A stretch of DNA of 64,000 nt from Rhodoblastus acidophilus (GCF_900187365.1 NZ_FYDG01000008.1:83772-147771); one strand, 5' to 3'. Shown: positions 44,021 to 55,366, counted from the stretch's first letter. The notes: a model not told the origin generated them from the sequence alone. Program-made: numbers and translations.

Positions 44021-45159
44021 CAGGCGGCCTGTCCTTCGTGATTGAACAGGATTTCGGAGCGCGGACGCTTGCGCGTCACCGCTATCAGAAAACCCATGCC
44101 TATGCCTAGAGAAACCAGCGAGGACCCGCCGTAAGAGATGAACGGCAGCGTCATGCCCTTGGCCGGCATCAAATGCAGATTGACCGCCATGTTGATCGAC
44201 GCCTGAATGCCGAACAGCAGCGTCAGGCCCGCCGTGGCGAAGCGGCAGAACGGATCGTCGTTGGCGGCGGCCTTCATCAGCCCGCGCAGCACGATGAAGC
44301 CGAACAGGGCCACCAGCGCCATGCAGAAGATCAGCCCGAATTCCTCGCCGGTGACGGCGAAAATGAAGTCGGTGTGCGAATCCGGCAGGATTTGCTTGAA
44401 CGTGCCCTCGCCCGGCCCCTTGCCGAACCAGCCGCCGGACACGAACGCGTCGTGGGCGGTCTCGACCTGGAACGTGTCGGCCTGCCCGCCGCCCTCGCCG
44501 GGGTTGAAGAAGTTCTGGATGCGCGCGCGCACATGCGGCGCGAATTTATAGGCGAGGCCCGCGCCGGTGATGGCGACGCCGCCCAGCGCCGGGAACCACA
44601 TCCAGTGCATGCCGGCCATCACGAACAGCGCGCCCCACACTAGGCAGACCAGCATGGTCTGGCCGAAATCCGGCTGCAGCACCAGCGGCGCGATGGTCGC
44701 CGGCAACAGCAGCAGGGCCAGCACGTTGCCCGGCACGTCGCGGCGGCGCGCGCCTTCGGAAATCGCCCAGGCCGCGAGAATGGTGAAGGCGGGCTTGAGA
44801 AATTCGGAGGGCTGGATGCCGAAAATCCAGCGCTTGGCGCCCTTGACCTCGTGGCCGAACAGCAGCGCCGCGAAAATCCCCGCCATGGCCAGGATGTAGA
44901 GCGCCAGCGCGAAGCGGCGCAGGTGGCGCGGCGGCAGGAACGACACGCCGATCATCATGATCAGCGTCGGCCCCAGCAGCTCGACCTGACGATTGACGAA
45001 ATGGAAGGTCGGCAGGCCGATGCGCTCGGCCACCGGCGGGCTGCCGGCCATAATCAGCACCAGCCCGCACACGATCAGCGCGCCGACCGCCGCCAGCAGC
45101 CAGCGATCGACCGTCCACCACCAATCGGCGACGGGAGAGCGTTCCGCGCGTGAAACCAT
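44020..45159 (-). CDS. ftsW: SEDS glycosyltransferase FtsW
   Basis: A 379-residue SEDS protein with about ten membrane helices. Motifs are QPSEFLKPAF, QPDFGQTMLV, VSGGWFGKGPGEGTFKQILPDSHTDFIFAVTGEE (split at the family's catalytic loop) and PFISYGGSSLV. It polymerises septal glycan with FtsI. It lies 14 bp after murD. Confidence 0.96.
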   Translation of the reverse strand: MVSRAERSPVADWWWTVDRWLLAAVGALIVCGLVLIMAGSPPVAERIGLPTFHFVNRQVELLGPTLIMMIGVSFLPPRHLRRFALALYILAMAGIFAALLFGHEVKGAKRWIFGIQPSEFLKPAFTILAAWAISEGARRRDVPGNVLALLLLPATIAPLVLQPDFGQTMLVCLVWGALFVMAGMHWMWFPALGGVAITGAGLAYKFAPHVRARIQNFFNPGEGGGQADTFQVETAHDAFVSGGWFGKGPGEGTFKQILPDSHTDFIFAVTGEEFGLIFCMALVALFGFIVLRGLMKAAANDDPFCRFATAGLTLLFGIQASINMAVNLHLMPAKGMTLPFISYGGSSLVSLGIGMGFLIAVTRKRPRSEILFNHEGQAA

Positions 45160-45173
45160 GTCTCAGCCTTCCT

Positions 45174-46676
45174 TCAGCTCTCGGCGCCGCCCTCAGACTG
45201 CGCGACCGCCGACGTCGCGGCCTCGTCAGCATGAGGGGGGACGGCGTCCACGCCGCCTTGATCGGTCTCGTCCTGCGGCGCCGGATTTTCCAGCCCCCGC
45301 ACGGCCTCGCGGAACGCGTCGCCGCGCAACTCGAAATTCTTGAACTGGTCGTAGGAGGCGCAGGCCGGCGACAGCAGCACAACAGGTTCGGCCGCGTCGC
45401 TGGCGGCGGCGTCGCGCGCGGCGGCGGCCGTGGCGGCGTCCAGCGTCCCGCACTGTTCGTAAGCCACGGCGCCTTCGATCGTCTTCGCGAATTCGTCCGC
45501 CGCCGCCCCGATCAGATAGGCCTTGCGCACTTTCGGGAACAGCGGGCGCAGCGGCGCAATGCCGCCCGCCTTGGCCTTGCCGCCGATGATCCAGTAGATG
45601 TCGTTGAAGCTCAGCAGCGCCTTTTCGGCGGCGTCGGCGTTGGTGGCCTTGCTGTCGTTTACGAACAGAACTTTTCCATGCCGCGCCACCTGCTCCATGC
45701 GATGGGCGAGGCCGGGATAGGACTTTAAGCCGGCGCCGATTTCGTCATGGGTCACGCCGAGGCGCTCGCAGGCGGAAAAGGCGGCGGCGGCGTTCTGGCC
45801 ATTATGCGCCCCGCGCAAAGCCGGCGCGCGCGACAGGTCGAACAGCGGCTCGTCGAGCGTCTTCATCGACGGCAGGGCGAAGGCGCGGCGCAACATCCCG
45901 GCTTCGTAGCGCACCGCGCCCAAAGCCTGCGGCTGGGTGTTGGAAATGCCGACCACGGCGTGGCCAAGCCGCTTGAGATATTGGAAGATCGCTTCGCAAT
46001 AGACGTCGTCGCGGCCGACCACGGCGAACTCGCTGGCCTCGACGAGGCGCTGCTTGATCGCCGCGTAATTCTCCATCGAGCCGTGGCGGTCGAGATGATC
46101 GGGCGTGAGATTGAGCAGCACGCCGACGCTGGGGTTCAGCGAGGGCGCGAGGTCGATCTGAAAGGTGGAGCATTCCACCACATGGATGCGCGCCTCCGAC
46201 GGCGACTCCAGATCGAGGATCGGCACGCCGATATTGCCGCCCATCTGCACGTCGGCGCCGGCCTCGCGCAAAATGTGCGCGATCAGCGAGGTCGTCGTGC
46301 TCTTGCCGTTGGTGCCGGTGATGGCCACCAGCGGCGCGCGCGGGCACAGGCGGGCGCGCTCGCGCAGGAACAGTTCGATGTCGCCGATCACCTCGACGCC
46401 GGCTTCCCGCGCCTTGGCCACGGTCCAGTGCGGGGCGGGATGGGTCAGCGGCGCGCCGGGCGTCAGGATCAGCGCGTGGAACAGCGACCAGTCGGCCTCG
46501 TGCAGGTCATAGGGCGTGAAGCCGGCCTCGCGCGCCTTTTCGCACGCCGGTTCGGAATCGTCCCAGACATAGACGCGGGCGCCGCCGGCGGCGAGCGCCT
46601 TGGCGGTGGACAGGCCGGAGCCGCCCAGCCCGAACAGGGCGACGGTCTTGCCGGAAAAGGTCGAAACAGGAATCAT
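45174..46676 (-). CDS. murD: UDP-N-acetylmuramoylalanine--D-glutamate ligase
   Basis: A 500-residue MurD. ATP loop [39 protein letters not shown] with the carbamylated Lys region, and [16 protein letters not shown] are conserved. It adds D-Glu. The C-terminus has an acidic, Ala/Glu-rich tail of about 30 residues beyond the usual end. One base overlaps mraY. Confidence 0.96.
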   Translation of the reverse strand: MIPVSTFSGKTVALFGLGGSGLSTAKALAAGGARVYVWDDSEPACEKAREAGFTPYDLHEADWSLFHALILTPGAPLTHPAPHWTVAKAREAGVEVIGDIELFLRERARLCPRAPLVAITGTNGKSTTTSLIAHILREAGADVQMGGNIGVPILDLESPSEARIHVVECSTFQIDLAPSLNPSVGVLLNLTPDHLDRHGSMENYAAIKQRLVEASEFAVVGRDDVYCEAIFQYLKRLGHAVVGISNTQPQALGAVRYEAGMLRRAFALPSMKTLDEPLFDLSRAPALRGAHNGQNAAAAFSACERLGVTHDEIGAGLKSYPGLAHRMEQVARHGKVLFVNDSKATNADAAEKALLSFNDIYWIIGGKAKAGGIAPLRPLFPKVRKAYLIGAAADEFAKTIEGAVAYEQCGTLDAATAAAARDAAASDAAEPVVLLSPACASYDQFKNFELRGDAFREAVRGLENPAPQDETDQGGVDAVPPHADEAATSAVAQSEGGAES

Positions 46677-47818
46677 TAGCGCACCTTGAGAGTCGTCAGA
46701 CCGATCAGGGCCAGCACGAAAGCGATGATCCAGAACCGCACCACGACTTGCGGCTCCGACCAGCCGAGCTGTTCGAAGTGGTGGTGGATCGGGGCCATCT
46801 TGAACACGCGCTTGCCCGTGGTCTTGAACGAGACCACCTGCACGATCACCGACACCGCCTCCATCACGAACAGGCCGCCGACGATGGCCAGCACGATCTC
46901 ATGCTTGATCGCCACCGAAATGGCGCCGAGCATGCCGCCGAGCGCCAGCGAGCCGGTGTCGCCCATGAAGATCTGCGCCGGCGGCGCGTTGAACCACAGG
47001 AAGCCGAGGCCGGCGCCGATCACCGCGCCGATCATCACCGTGAGTTCGCCCGCGCCCGCGACATGGTTGATGCCGAGATAATGCGCGTAAATGAAATTGC
47101 CGGCGAGATAGGCGATGATGCCGAACGTGGCCGAGGCGATCATCACCGGCACGATGGCGAGGCCGTCGAGCCCGTCGGTGAGGTTGACCGCATTGCCGGC
47201 GCCGACGATGACGAAGGCGGCGAAGGGAATGAAGGCCCAGCCGAGATCAATGGCCCAGCCATTGATGAAGGGCGCCGTCACCTTGGTCGCCGGCGCCGCC
47301 GCATGGAACGGGGCCGTCAGCGCCGACAGCAGGTCGCCGAACGACATCACCGGCGGGGACACCGAAGCGCACATGATGAAATAGGCGGCGACGATGGCGA
47401 CGCCGGCCTCGATCGCCAGCCGCCCCCGGCCGGAGAAGCCGTTGTGGCTCTGCTTGGTCACCTTGAGATAGTCGTCGTAGAAGCCGATCGCGCCGAAACC
47501 GACGGTGACGAACAGCACGATCCAGACATAGGCGCTTTTGGGATTGGCCCAGAGCATGGTGGACAATGCGACGCCGGCCAGGATCATCAGCCCGCCCATG
47601 GTGGGCGTGCCGCGCTTGGCGAGATGCGATTGCGGGCCGTCGGTGCGGATCGGCTGGCCCTTGCCCTGCTTCAGCCGCAGCGCGGCGATCACGCCGGGGC
47701 CGAAGAAGGCGACGATGGCGAGCGCGGTGGCGCTGGCGCCGGCGGCGCGGAACGTGATGTAGCGGAACACGTTCAGCGCGTTGAGATAATGGGTGAGGTC
47801 GGCGAGCCAGGTGAGCAT
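46676..47818 (-). CDS. mraY: Phospho-N-acetylmuramoyl-pentapeptide transferase
   Basis: A 380-residue polytopic enzyme forming lipid I. The motifs [42 protein letters not shown] and [11 protein letters not shown] carry the catalytic aspartates, and [12 protein letters not shown] is the C-terminal HHH motif. It follows murEF with no gap. Confidence 0.97.
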   Translation of the reverse strand: MLTWLADLTHYLNALNVFRYITFRAAGASATALAIVAFFGPGVIAALRLKQGKGQPIRTDGPQSHLAKRGTPTMGGLMILAGVALSTMLWANPKSAYVWIVLFVTVGFGAIGFYDDYLKVTKQSHNGFSGRGRLAIEAGVAIVAAYFIMCASVSPPVMSFGDLLSALTAPFHAAAPATKVTAPFINGWAIDLGWAFIPFAAFVIVGAGNAVNLTDGLDGLAIVPVMIASATFGIIAYLAGNFIYAHYLGINHVAGAGELTVMIGAVIGAGLGFLWFNAPPAQIFMGDTGSLALGGMLGAISVAIKHEIVLAIVGGLFVMEAVSVIVQVVSFKTTGKRVFKMAPIHHHFEQLGWSEPQVVVRFWIIAFVLALIGLTTLKVR

Positions 47819-50695
47819 TTAAGCCTCGGGATTCTGCGCGGGCGCGGCGAAACGCTGTTTCAGCGCCGCGACCAGCGCGTGCATTTTCGAGCCGTTCGAA
47901 CCCTTGACCATCAGCGCGTCGCCGGGACACAGCGCATGCGACAGCAGGGGTTCGAGCTCCAGGGCCTCGGGCGCCCAGCCGCCTTGCATGGCGGGCGGCA
48001 ACGCGTCGTAAAGGCCGCGGCAGAGCGGACCGGCGGCGAAAACCAGATCAATGCGGTTTTTTTGAAGCGGCTCGGCCAGCGCGCGATGCAGGTCCGGGCT
48101 GGTCGGCCCAAGTTCCAGCATGTCGCCGAGCGCCGCGATGCGGCGGCCCACGGAGGCGACCGGCGCGGAGCCGAGCAGGTCGATGGCGGCGCGCATCGAC
48201 GCGGGATTGGCGTTGTAGCTCTCGTCGATCAGCAGGAATTCGCTGCCCGCGAACGCCGGGTCGAGCCGCAGTTTTTCTCGCGCGCCCCGTCCTTTGGGCG
48301 GCGCGAAGGCGGCGAGCGCGTCGGCGGCCTTGCGCGTATCGACGCCGACCGAGCGCGCGGCGAGCAGCACCGCCAGGCTGTTCACGGCGAGATGCTTGCC
48401 CAGCCCCCCGACCGTGAACAACAGCTCCTCGCCCAGCACCCGCGCCAGCACCAGAGCCGACGTTTCCTGCGGGTCGTAATCGAGCAATTGCGCGTCGGCC
48501 CCGTCCGATTCGCCAAAAGTCAGCACATGGGCTGCGGCCGATTCCCGCGCCGCCTCCTCCAGCAGCGGGAAGGTCGAGACGTCGCGGTTGAGGATGGCGA
48601 CGCCGCCCTCGACCAGACCGCCGAAGATCTCCGCCTTGGCGCGGGCGATGGCCTCGACATTTTCGAAATGTTCGAGATGCACCGGCGCGACATTGGTGAC
48701 GACGGCGACATGCGGCCGCACCATATCGACCAGCGCGGCGATTTCGCCGGCGTGATTCATGCCGATCTCGAACACGGCGTAAGCGGCGTCCTCGGGCAGA
48801 CGCGCCAGCATCAGCGGCACGCCCCAATGGTTGTTAAAACTCTTTTCCGACGCGTGGGTGGCGCCGACCGCGCCCAGCACGCAGCGCAGCGCCTCCTTGG
48901 TCGAGGTCTTGCCCACCGACCCGGTCACCGCGATCACCCCGGCGCGGGTGCGCTCGCGCGCGGCGCGGGCCAGCCCCTCCATCGCCTTGAGCACGTCCTT
49001 GACGACATAGAGGCAGCCCAGATGTTTCAGCGCGTCGGCATGGGCCTCGTCCACCACCGCCGCCGCGGCGCCGCGCTCGAAAGCGGCGGCGACATAATCG
49101 TGGCCGTCGGCGCGGTCGCCCGTGATGGCGAAGAACAGGTCGCCGTTTTCGAGGCTGCGGGTGTCGATCGAGACGCCGCCCACCCCCGCCGGCGGAACGC
49201 CGAGCGCGCGGGCGTTGAGCGGGGCGATCAGCCCCAGCCCGCTCCACAGCAGTTTGGCGCCCGACGCCGCCAGCGCGGCGCGCGCTTCGTCGTGATCGGA
49301 GAACGGCAGGATTTTGCCGGCGACGATCTGGCCGGTTTCGTGGCCCTTGCCGGCGATCAGCAGCGCGTCGCCCGGCCGCAGTTCCGCCACGCCGGCGCGA
49401 ATCGCCTTGGCGCGGTCGCCGATCTCGCGCGCCCCCGGCGCCTTGGCGAGGATTTGCGCCCTGATGCTCGCGGGCGGCTCGCCGCGCGGATTGTCGTCGG
49501 TGACGATCACCAGATCGGCGCCGCGCACGGCGATTTCGCCCATGATCGGGCGCTTGCCGGAATCGCGGTCGCCGCCGCAGCCGAACACCAGGATCAGCCG
49601 GTTTTTCGCAAAAGGCCGAAGGGCCGCCAGCGCTTTTTCCAGCGCGTCGGGCTTGTGGGCGTAATCGACGAACACCGGCGCGCCATTCTTGTCGCCGACC
49701 CGTTCGAGCCGGCCCGGCGCGCCCTTGAGTTGCTCCAGCGCCGCGAACGCCAGGTCCGCCGGCGCGCCCGCCGCCAGCGCCAGCCCCGCCGCCACCAGCG
49801 CGTTTTCCGCCTGGAAGGCGCCGGCGAGCGGCAGCCGTATCCGATATTCGGCGCCGGCGTAAACCAGAGTGAGCAACTGGTCGAACCCTTCGGCGCGAAT
49901 CTCCGCCAGCCTTATGTCCTCGCCGCGCGCGCCGACCGTCAGGGTTTTCAGGCCGCGCGCCCGGCAGGCCGCGATCACCCGTTCGGCGAAATCGCCGTCG
50001 GCCGCGATCACCGCTGTTCCGTCCGGGGGCAGCAATTCCGTGAACAGGCGCAGCTTGGCCTTGAAATAGTCTTCGAGGTCGGCGTGATAATCGAGATGGT
50101 CGCGCGACAGATTGGTGAAGCCGGCGGCGCAAATCCTGACGCCGTCGAGGCGGCGCTGGTCGAGGCCGTGTGAGGAGGCCTCCATGGCCAGACGGGTCAC
50201 GCCCTCGGCCGCCAGCGCGTCCAGCGTGCGGTGCAGCGTGAGCGGATCGGGCGTGGTCAGCGAGCCATAGATCGCGCCGGACGGCTTCACCACCCCGATC
50301 GTGCCGAGCGAGGCGGCGGGAAAGCCGCAGAAAGCGAAAATCTGCCGGGTGAAATCGGCCACCGAGGTCTTGCCGGAGGTGCCGGTGACCGCGACGATTT
50401 TTTCGGGCTGGCCCGGATGGAACAGCGACGCCGCCAGCGACAGGGCCGCGCGCGCGTCGGTGACCCGCACATAGGAGGCGGCCAAAGCTTCGGGCGCGGG
50501 GCGGTCGCCCACGACGGCGATGGCGCCGGCGGCGAGCGCCTTTGCGGCGAAAGCCATGCCGTCGGCCTTGGCGCCGGCCAGCGCGAAAAACACGAAGCCG
50601 GGCGCGACGGCGCGGCTGTCGGCGGTCAGGCCGGCGACATCGGCGTCGCGCAGACCTTCCGGCGCTCCCGGAAATAAATCGCCAAACCGCATCAC
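47819..50695 (-). CDS. murEF: Bifunctional MurE-MurF ligase fusion
   Basis: One uninterrupted 958-residue frame. Residues 1-485 are MurE: P-loop TGTSGKT (104-110), carbamylated Lys region DYFKAKLRLF (209-218), the meso-diaminopimelate motif DNPR (401-404) and GKGHE (449-453). Residues 490-958 are MurF: a second N-domain with GGVSIDTRSLENGDLFFAI, P-loop TGSVGKTS (591-598), NNHWGVPLML, and LIDESYNANPASM. It thus adds meso-DAP and then D-Ala-D-Ala to the stem peptide. No stop or shift separates the parts. MurE-MurF fusions are known elsewhere (Bordetella), but most alphaproteobacteria have two genes. Confidence 0.95.
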   Translation of the reverse strand: MMRFGDLFPGAPEGLRDADVAGLTADSRAVAPGFVFFALAGAKADGMAFAAKALAAGAIAVVGDRPAPEALAASYVRVTDARAALSLAASLFHPGQPEKIVAVTGTSGKTSVADFTRQIFAFCGFPAASLGTIGVVKPSGAIYGSLTTPDPLTLHRTLDALAAEGVTRLAMEASSHGLDQRRLDGVRICAAGFTNLSRDHLDYHADLEDYFKAKLRLFTELLPPDGTAVIAADGDFAERVIAACRARGLKTLTVGARGEDIRLAEIRAEGFDQLLTLVYAGAEYRIRLPLAGAFQAENALVAAGLALAAGAPADLAFAALEQLKGAPGRLERVGDKNGAPVFVDYAHKPDALEKALAALRPFAKNRLILVFGCGGDRDSGKRPIMGEIAVRGADLVIVTDDNPRGEPPASIRAQILAKAPGAREIGDRAKAIRAGVAELRPGDALLIAGKGHETGQIVAGKILPFSDHDEARAALAASGAKLLWSGLGLIAPLNARALGVPPAGVGGVSIDTRSLENGDLFFAITGDRADGHDYVAAAFERGAAAAVVDEAHADALKHLGCLYVVKDVLKAMEGLARAARERTRAGVIAVTGSVGKTSTKEALRCVLGAVGATHASEKSFNNHWGVPLMLARLPEDAAYAVFEIGMNHAGEIAALVDMVRPHVAVVTNVAPVHLEHFENVEAIARAKAEIFGGLVEGGVAILNRDVSTFPLLEEAARESAAAHVLTFGESDGADAQLLDYDPQETSALVLARVLGEELLFTVGGLGKHLAVNSLAVLLAARSVGVDTRKAADALAAFAPPKGRGAREKLRLDPAFAGSEFLLIDESYNANPASMRAAIDLLGSAPVASVGRRIAALGDMLELGPTSPDLHRALAEPLQKNRIDLVFAAGPLCRGLYDALPPAMQGGWAPEALELEPLLSHALCPGDALMVKGSNGSKMHALVAALKQRFAAPAQNPEA

Positions 50696-52590
50696 TCTTC
50701 GCCTCCCCCTTGCGCCGCCGGCTGGTTGACGAAGCCGTAGCCCATGCGCGCCAGCAGCGGGAAGGGTTGCGTCGGCAGCTCGAGCCGCGGCGGCAGACCC
50801 AGAATCGGGCTGACGCGCTCGATCAGGCGGCCCGTGACATAGCCCGAATTATAGGCGGAAGTGGCGAAATGGCCGTCCTCAGGCAGGCCCTGCGGCTCAT
50901 CCATCACGGTCAGGAACAGATAGCGCGGCTGGTCGGACGGGGCGACCGCCATGAAGGTGGTGAACAGCTTGCTGTGGTCGTAGCGGCCATGCACGACCTT
51001 TTCCGCCGTGCCGGTCTTGCCGCCGACGAAATAGCCGGGAACATTGGCCTTCTTGGCGGTGCCGACTTCGGCGTTCATCCGCATGACATAGCGCAGCGCC
51101 TCGCTGGTTTCGGGCTTGATGACGCGCGGCTGCGCCGTCTTGTCGAAATCGAGGGGCCGCTTGATGAAGGTCGGTGTGACCAGATAGCCGCCGTTGACCA
51201 GCGCGGCCACCGCCATCATCGCCTGCAGCGGCGCCACCGCGAGGCCATGGCCGAAGGCGATGGTGGCCGAGGACACCTGCGACCAATGCGCCTGACGCGG
51301 CTGCATCGGCTCGCGGCTTTCCGGCAGCTCGGTGCGCATGCGGTCGAGCTGGCCGAGCTTCTTGAGGAAATATTTCTGATAGTCGGGGCCGACCGTCAGC
51401 GCGAGCCGCGCCGTGCCCACGTTCGACGAATATTTGAACACCTCGGGCAGGGTCAGCATCCGGTTCTTGGGGTGATAGTCGTGAATGACATTGCGTCCAA
51501 TATGCAGCGGCGCCTGCCCGGAGACGGTGGACATCATGCCGAACTTGCCGGAATCCATCGCCATGGCCAGGGTCAGCGCCTTGAAGGTCGAGCCCATTTC
51601 GAACACGCCATAGGTGAGACGGTTGAAGTTCTCCTCCTTGAGCGCGTCGCGGGGATCATTGGGGTCGTAATCGGGCAAAGATGCGGCGGCGATGACTTCG
51701 CCGGTGTTGACGTCGAGAATGGCGGCGGCGGAGGCCTTGGCTTTAAACCGGTCCATGGCCTTGGCGAGTTCGTCGCGCAGCGCATGGGTGGCGCGCAGGT
51801 CGAGCGACAGGGCGACCGGCGCCAGCTCCTGCTTGGGCATGGCGATGCCGGAGGCGCGCAGCGCGCCGAGGCCCTGATCGTCGAGATATTTCTCGACGCC
51901 CTGCAGCCCGTCGTTGTCGGCGTTGGTGAAGCCGACCACATGGGCGCCGAGGCGGCCGTTGGGATAGACGCGCTTGTGCTCAGGCAGGAAGCCGACGCCC
52001 GGCAGGCCCAGGCGGAAAATCTGGTTCTGCTGCGCCGGCGACACCTCGCGCTTGATCCAGACGAATCCCTTCTTCTTGCCCAGCTTTTCGCGCAATTCAC
52101 GGGCGTTGAGGTCGGGCAGGATGGCGGTGAGCTGCTCGGTCGCCTCGTCCTTGTCGATGATCGAGCGCGGCTCGGCGAACACCGACATCACCTTGACGTC
52201 GGTGGCCAGCACTTCGCCATTGCGGTCGGTCAGATCGGGGCGCGCCGCCGACACCGCCTCGGCCGCGTCGCGTTGCGCCGAATGCTGGTTGGGCGTCATG
52301 CCGAAATAGGCGAGCCGGGCGATGAAGACGCAGAACAGCGCGCCGAACATCAAGGCGACCAGCCGGATGCGGCCCCGGCTCTTGTCGAGGTCGGTCGAAA
52401 TCAGGGCGCGCCAGAACGACTTGCGCAGCAACAACGGCGGCGGCTTGCGCGGCGGCGGCGGCGCGGCCTGGACGAAGGCGGGCTCGGGCATGAAGCGGGG
52501 CTCGGGCGCGGCGGCGTCATAGGCCTCGGGCGGCGGCGCGGCCGGCGGGAACGGCTCGCCTGAAGCGCGGGCGGCGTTGGGCATGGTCAT
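50692..52590 (-). CDS. ftsI: Septal peptidoglycan transpeptidase FtsI (PBP3)
   Basis: A 632-residue class B penicillin-binding protein. A Pro/Ala-rich cytoplasmic tail (1-60) precedes one membrane helix (about 75-95). Active-site motifs are GSTFKAL (Ser-x-x-Lys), SSN and KTGTAEK. It crosslinks septal wall with FtsW. The start MTMPN at 52590 overlaps ftsL, and its stop overlaps murEF. Confidence 0.96.
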   Translation of the reverse strand: MTMPNAARASGEPFPPAAPPPEAYDAAAPEPRFMPEPAFVQAAPPPPRKPPPLLLRKSFWRALISTDLDKSRGRIRLVALMFGALFCVFIARLAYFGMTPNQHSAQRDAAEAVSAARPDLTDRNGEVLATDVKVMSVFAEPRSIIDKDEATEQLTAILPDLNARELREKLGKKKGFVWIKREVSPAQQNQIFRLGLPGVGFLPEHKRVYPNGRLGAHVVGFTNADNDGLQGVEKYLDDQGLGALRASGIAMPKQELAPVALSLDLRATHALRDELAKAMDRFKAKASAAAILDVNTGEVIAAASLPDYDPNDPRDALKEENFNRLTYGVFEMGSTFKALTLAMAMDSGKFGMMSTVSGQAPLHIGRNVIHDYHPKNRMLTLPEVFKYSSNVGTARLALTVGPDYQKYFLKKLGQLDRMRTELPESREPMQPRQAHWSQVSSATIAFGHGLAVAPLQAMMAVAALVNGGYLVTPTFIKRPLDFDKTAQPRVIKPETSEALRYVMRMNAEVGTAKKANVPGYFVGGKTGTAEKVVHGRYDHSKLFTTFMAVAPSDQPRYLFLTVMDEPQGLPEDGHFATSAYNSGYVTGRLIERVSPILGLPPRLELPTQPFPLLARMGYGFVNQPAAQGGGEE

Positions 52591-53054
52591 CGCTCCGCCT
52601 TGACCTGCCGGGGGGCGGCGGGTTTCGCGGGCGGCTTGATCGCGGAAGCGGGAGCCGACGGCTTGGGCGCGGCGGCCGGCTTCGACGGCGTCGGCGGCGC
52701 GCCGGAGGCCGAGGGGGTTTTGGTCGGCGCATCCAGGCCGAGGTCGCTGAGCTTGGAGGCGATTTCGTCGCCGCGCGCGGCCTTTTCGGGCACGGCGCCG
52801 GCCGCGACGATCTGGGTCAGCTGCAAGGTCTGACCGCCGAGATATTTGTCCGCCAGCGTCTGGATGCGGTCGGGCGCGACAATATGCGCCCATTCGGCCT
52901 TGAGCATGGCGACCCGGTCGGTCTCGCGGGCGAGATCGCGCTTGGCCTTGGCCAATTGCTCCGCCTGATAGAGCGTCGAATACTTGATTTCATAGGCATA
53001 GACCGCCGAACCCACCAGCACGGCCACGGCGACGATGTTGAGGAAACGGAACAT
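52587..53054 (-). CDS. ftsL: FtsL-like division protein
   Basis: A 155-residue bitopic protein. An N-terminal membrane helix (FLNIVAVAVLVGSAVYAYEIK) is followed by a coiled coil (30-70), the LKAEWAHIVAPDRIQTLADKY motif of alphaproteobacterial FtsL, and a long Pro/Ala/Lys-rich tail. Position between rsmH and ftsI supports the call. The Pro-rich tail is longer than in enteric FtsL. Confidence 0.9.
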   Translation of the reverse strand: MFRFLNIVAVAVLVGSAVYAYEIKYSTLYQAEQLAKAKRDLARETDRVAMLKAEWAHIVAPDRIQTLADKYLGGQTLQLTQIVAAGAVPEKAARGDEIASKLSDLGLDAPTKTPSASGAPPTPSKPAAAPKPSAPASAIKPPAKPAAPRQVKAER

Positions 53055-53990
53055 TCAGGTCTCCCGGGCCGGGCTGGCGAGACGCTCCGCCCAGCGCAGC
53101 TTGGCCGAGCGGGCGCGCGGATTGTTTCGCGCCTCCTCGTCGCTGGCGGCGACAGGCTGGGGCGGGCGCAGGACGAAGGTCGGTTCGGGCGGGGCGATTT
53201 CGCCCGGCAGCAGCCGCGAGGCCGCCCGGCCCCGGCCGCTGCGGTCGGCGAAGAATTTTTTGGCGATGCGGTCTTCCAGCGAATGGAACGTGACGACGGC
53301 GAGGCGTCCGCCCGGCTTCAACAGACGCTCGGCGCCTTCAAGCGCGTGCGAAAACTCGTCCAGCTCCTCGTTGACGGCGATGCGCAGGGCCTGGAACGTG
53401 CGGGTGGCCGGATGAATGTCCTGCGGGCGGCCGGGATTGGCGCGGGCGACGATTTCGGCGAGGCGCAGCGTGGTGGTGATCGGCGCGGTCGCGCGCGCGG
53501 CGCAGATGGCGCGGGCGATGCGGCGCGACGCCCGCTCCTCGCCATAGAGATAGATGAGGTTGGCGAGGTCGTCCTGCTCCAGCTCGTTGACGAGATCGGC
53601 GGCGCTGCGGCCGTTGCGCGACATGCGCATGTCGAGCGGCCCATCGAACCGGAAGGAAAAGCCGCGCTCGGCCTCGTCGAACTGCATCGAGGACACGCCG
53701 ATGTCGAGCACGACGCCGTCATATTTGTCCGCGCCGGCCGCCTGCTCCATCCGGGAGAATCGGGTTTCGACCAGCTTGAGCCGTCCGCCCGCCTCGGCGA
53801 CGAGCGCCTGGCCGGCGGCGATGGCCGTGGGGTCGCGGTCGAGGGCGAGCACGTCGCCGCCCCGGTCCAGAATCGCGCGCGTGTAGCCGCCGGCGCCGAA
53901 CGTGCCGTCGATGAAGCGTTTGCCCGGCGCGATGGCGAGCGCATCGAGCGCTTCGGCGAGCAGGACGGGAATGTGACCGGCGTCGCTCAT
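53055..53990 (-). CDS. rsmH: 16S rRNA (cytosine-1402-N4)-methyltransferase
   Basis: A 311-residue RsmH (MraW). [13 protein letters not shown] opens the protein, [16 protein letters not shown] is the AdoMet site, and [32 protein letters not shown] (split by the family's conserved Asp) and [16 protein letters not shown] are signatures. MSDAGH at 53990 is preferred over a start 44 codons upstream. It heads the dcw operon; mraZ is missing before it. Confidence 0.95.
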   Translation of the reverse strand: MSDAGHIPVLLAEALDALAIAPGKRFIDGTFGAGGYTRAILDRGGDVLALDRDPTAIAAGQALVAEAGGRLKLVETRFSRMEQAAGADKYDGVVLDIGVSSMQFDEAERGFSFRFDGPLDMRMSRNGRSAADLVNELEQDDLANLIYLYGEERASRRIARAICAARATAPITTTLRLAEIVARANPGRPQDIHPATRTFQALRIAVNEELDEFSHALEGAERLLKPGGRLAVVTFHSLEDRIAKKFFADRSGRGRAASRLLPGEIAPPEPTFVLRPPQPVAASDEEARNNPRARSAKLRWAERLASPARET

Positions 53991-54255
53991 CGCGGGCCTC
54001 GCGCATGACGAAGAAAGAGCATGGAATCCTGGATCTGCGCGCCGCAAGAAAGCGCGCGCCGATCCTGCCGGCGCCGAGAGGGGGGCGCTTCGCTGAGATG
54101 GGAGCGGACTAACATGCGTCATATCTGGGCGTCAACGCGGCCGGTTTGCGGTGTTCGCGCCCATTAAAGCATTTTTAGCGTTAAGACTTTGTTGAGAGTG
54201 AAATCCGCTTGTGAGTCATACGCTTAATCAAGGGGCGGATTTTTCCGGCGCCGCG

Positions 54256-54939
54256 TTACGGCGTTTTTTCCTGACAGGAGGTCAGCGCGACCTGGGCCGG
54301 TTCCGGCGAAACGCCCTCTCCCCCCGCGGACTCTCCCCCCGAGCCCTTGGCGGCGATGTCGAGCAGAGTCCGGTAGAGCGCGACGTCCGGCCATGTCCGG
54401 CGCAGAAAATCCGCCTGCCGCCGCGCGTCGCGAACCTTGCCCTGATAATAGAAGGAGAAGAACAGGCCGCGCTGCGCCGGCTCCAGCGGCCTGTCGCCGA
54501 CGACGCATTGGGCGGCGCGATAGAGGTTTTCGGCCTTGCCGGCGAGATCGGGCCGGCTGTTGACCCAGAGATCGGCCAGGGCGAGCAGCGCATCGACGTC
54601 GTCGGGGGCCTTGCGCAGCGCCGCCGTGAGGTCGCGCGTCGCGCCGTCCCAGGCGCGGGGATAATCGAAATTGTGGCCCATGCTCTGCAGCCGCCCGCGC
54701 TGCGCCAGCAGTTTTTCATCGCCGGGATGGGCGGCGAGCGCCTTGTCGAGATCGCGCTTGAGCGCCTCATAGCGGGCTTTGACGGCGGCCGCGTCGGCCT
54801 TGTCCCTGATGTCGGCGGGATAATGGCCTATCGCCGGCTCCAGCGCCTGCAGGCGCGGCTCGAACGACGGGTCCGCCTGCGCCAGCCCGCCCGCAACAAA
54901 GAAGATGGCCGCCCACAGCCCGGCGCGCGCCCGCATCAT
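54256..54939 (-). CDS. Secreted TPR-like protein
   Basis: A 227-residue precursor with a signal peptide (MMRARAGLWAAIFFVAGGLAQA). The rest is helical with tetratricopeptide-like pairs, for example ALKRDLDKALAAHPGDEKLLAQ and LTAALRKAPDDVDALLALADLW. No catalytic motif is seen. It sits between rnpB and rsmH, where mraZ is often found, and may have a periplasmic envelope role by position only. Confidence 0.75.
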   Translation of the reverse strand: MMRARAGLWAAIFFVAGGLAQADPSFEPRLQALEPAIGHYPADIRDKADAAAVKARYEALKRDLDKALAAHPGDEKLLAQRGRLQSMGHNFDYPRAWDGATRDLTAALRKAPDDVDALLALADLWVNSRPDLAGKAENLYRAAQCVVGDRPLEPAQRGLFFSFYYQGKVRDARRQADFLRRTWPDVALYRTLLDIAAKGSGGESAGGEGVSPEPAQVALTSCQEKTP

Positions 54940-54990
54940 GATCGTTCCTCCCCGGAGATCACGATGTTAACACATTCGGGAGGGTTTGGG

Positions 54991-55358
<368 letters not shown>

Positions 55359-55366
55359 CGCGAGCT

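Noticed and set aside
46748..50173. 1,141-codon open frame on the plus strand
   Set aside because: It lies opposite mraY and murEF, which have clear motifs. The translation is Arg/Gly/His-rich without domains, a typical antisense shadow in GC-rich DNA.
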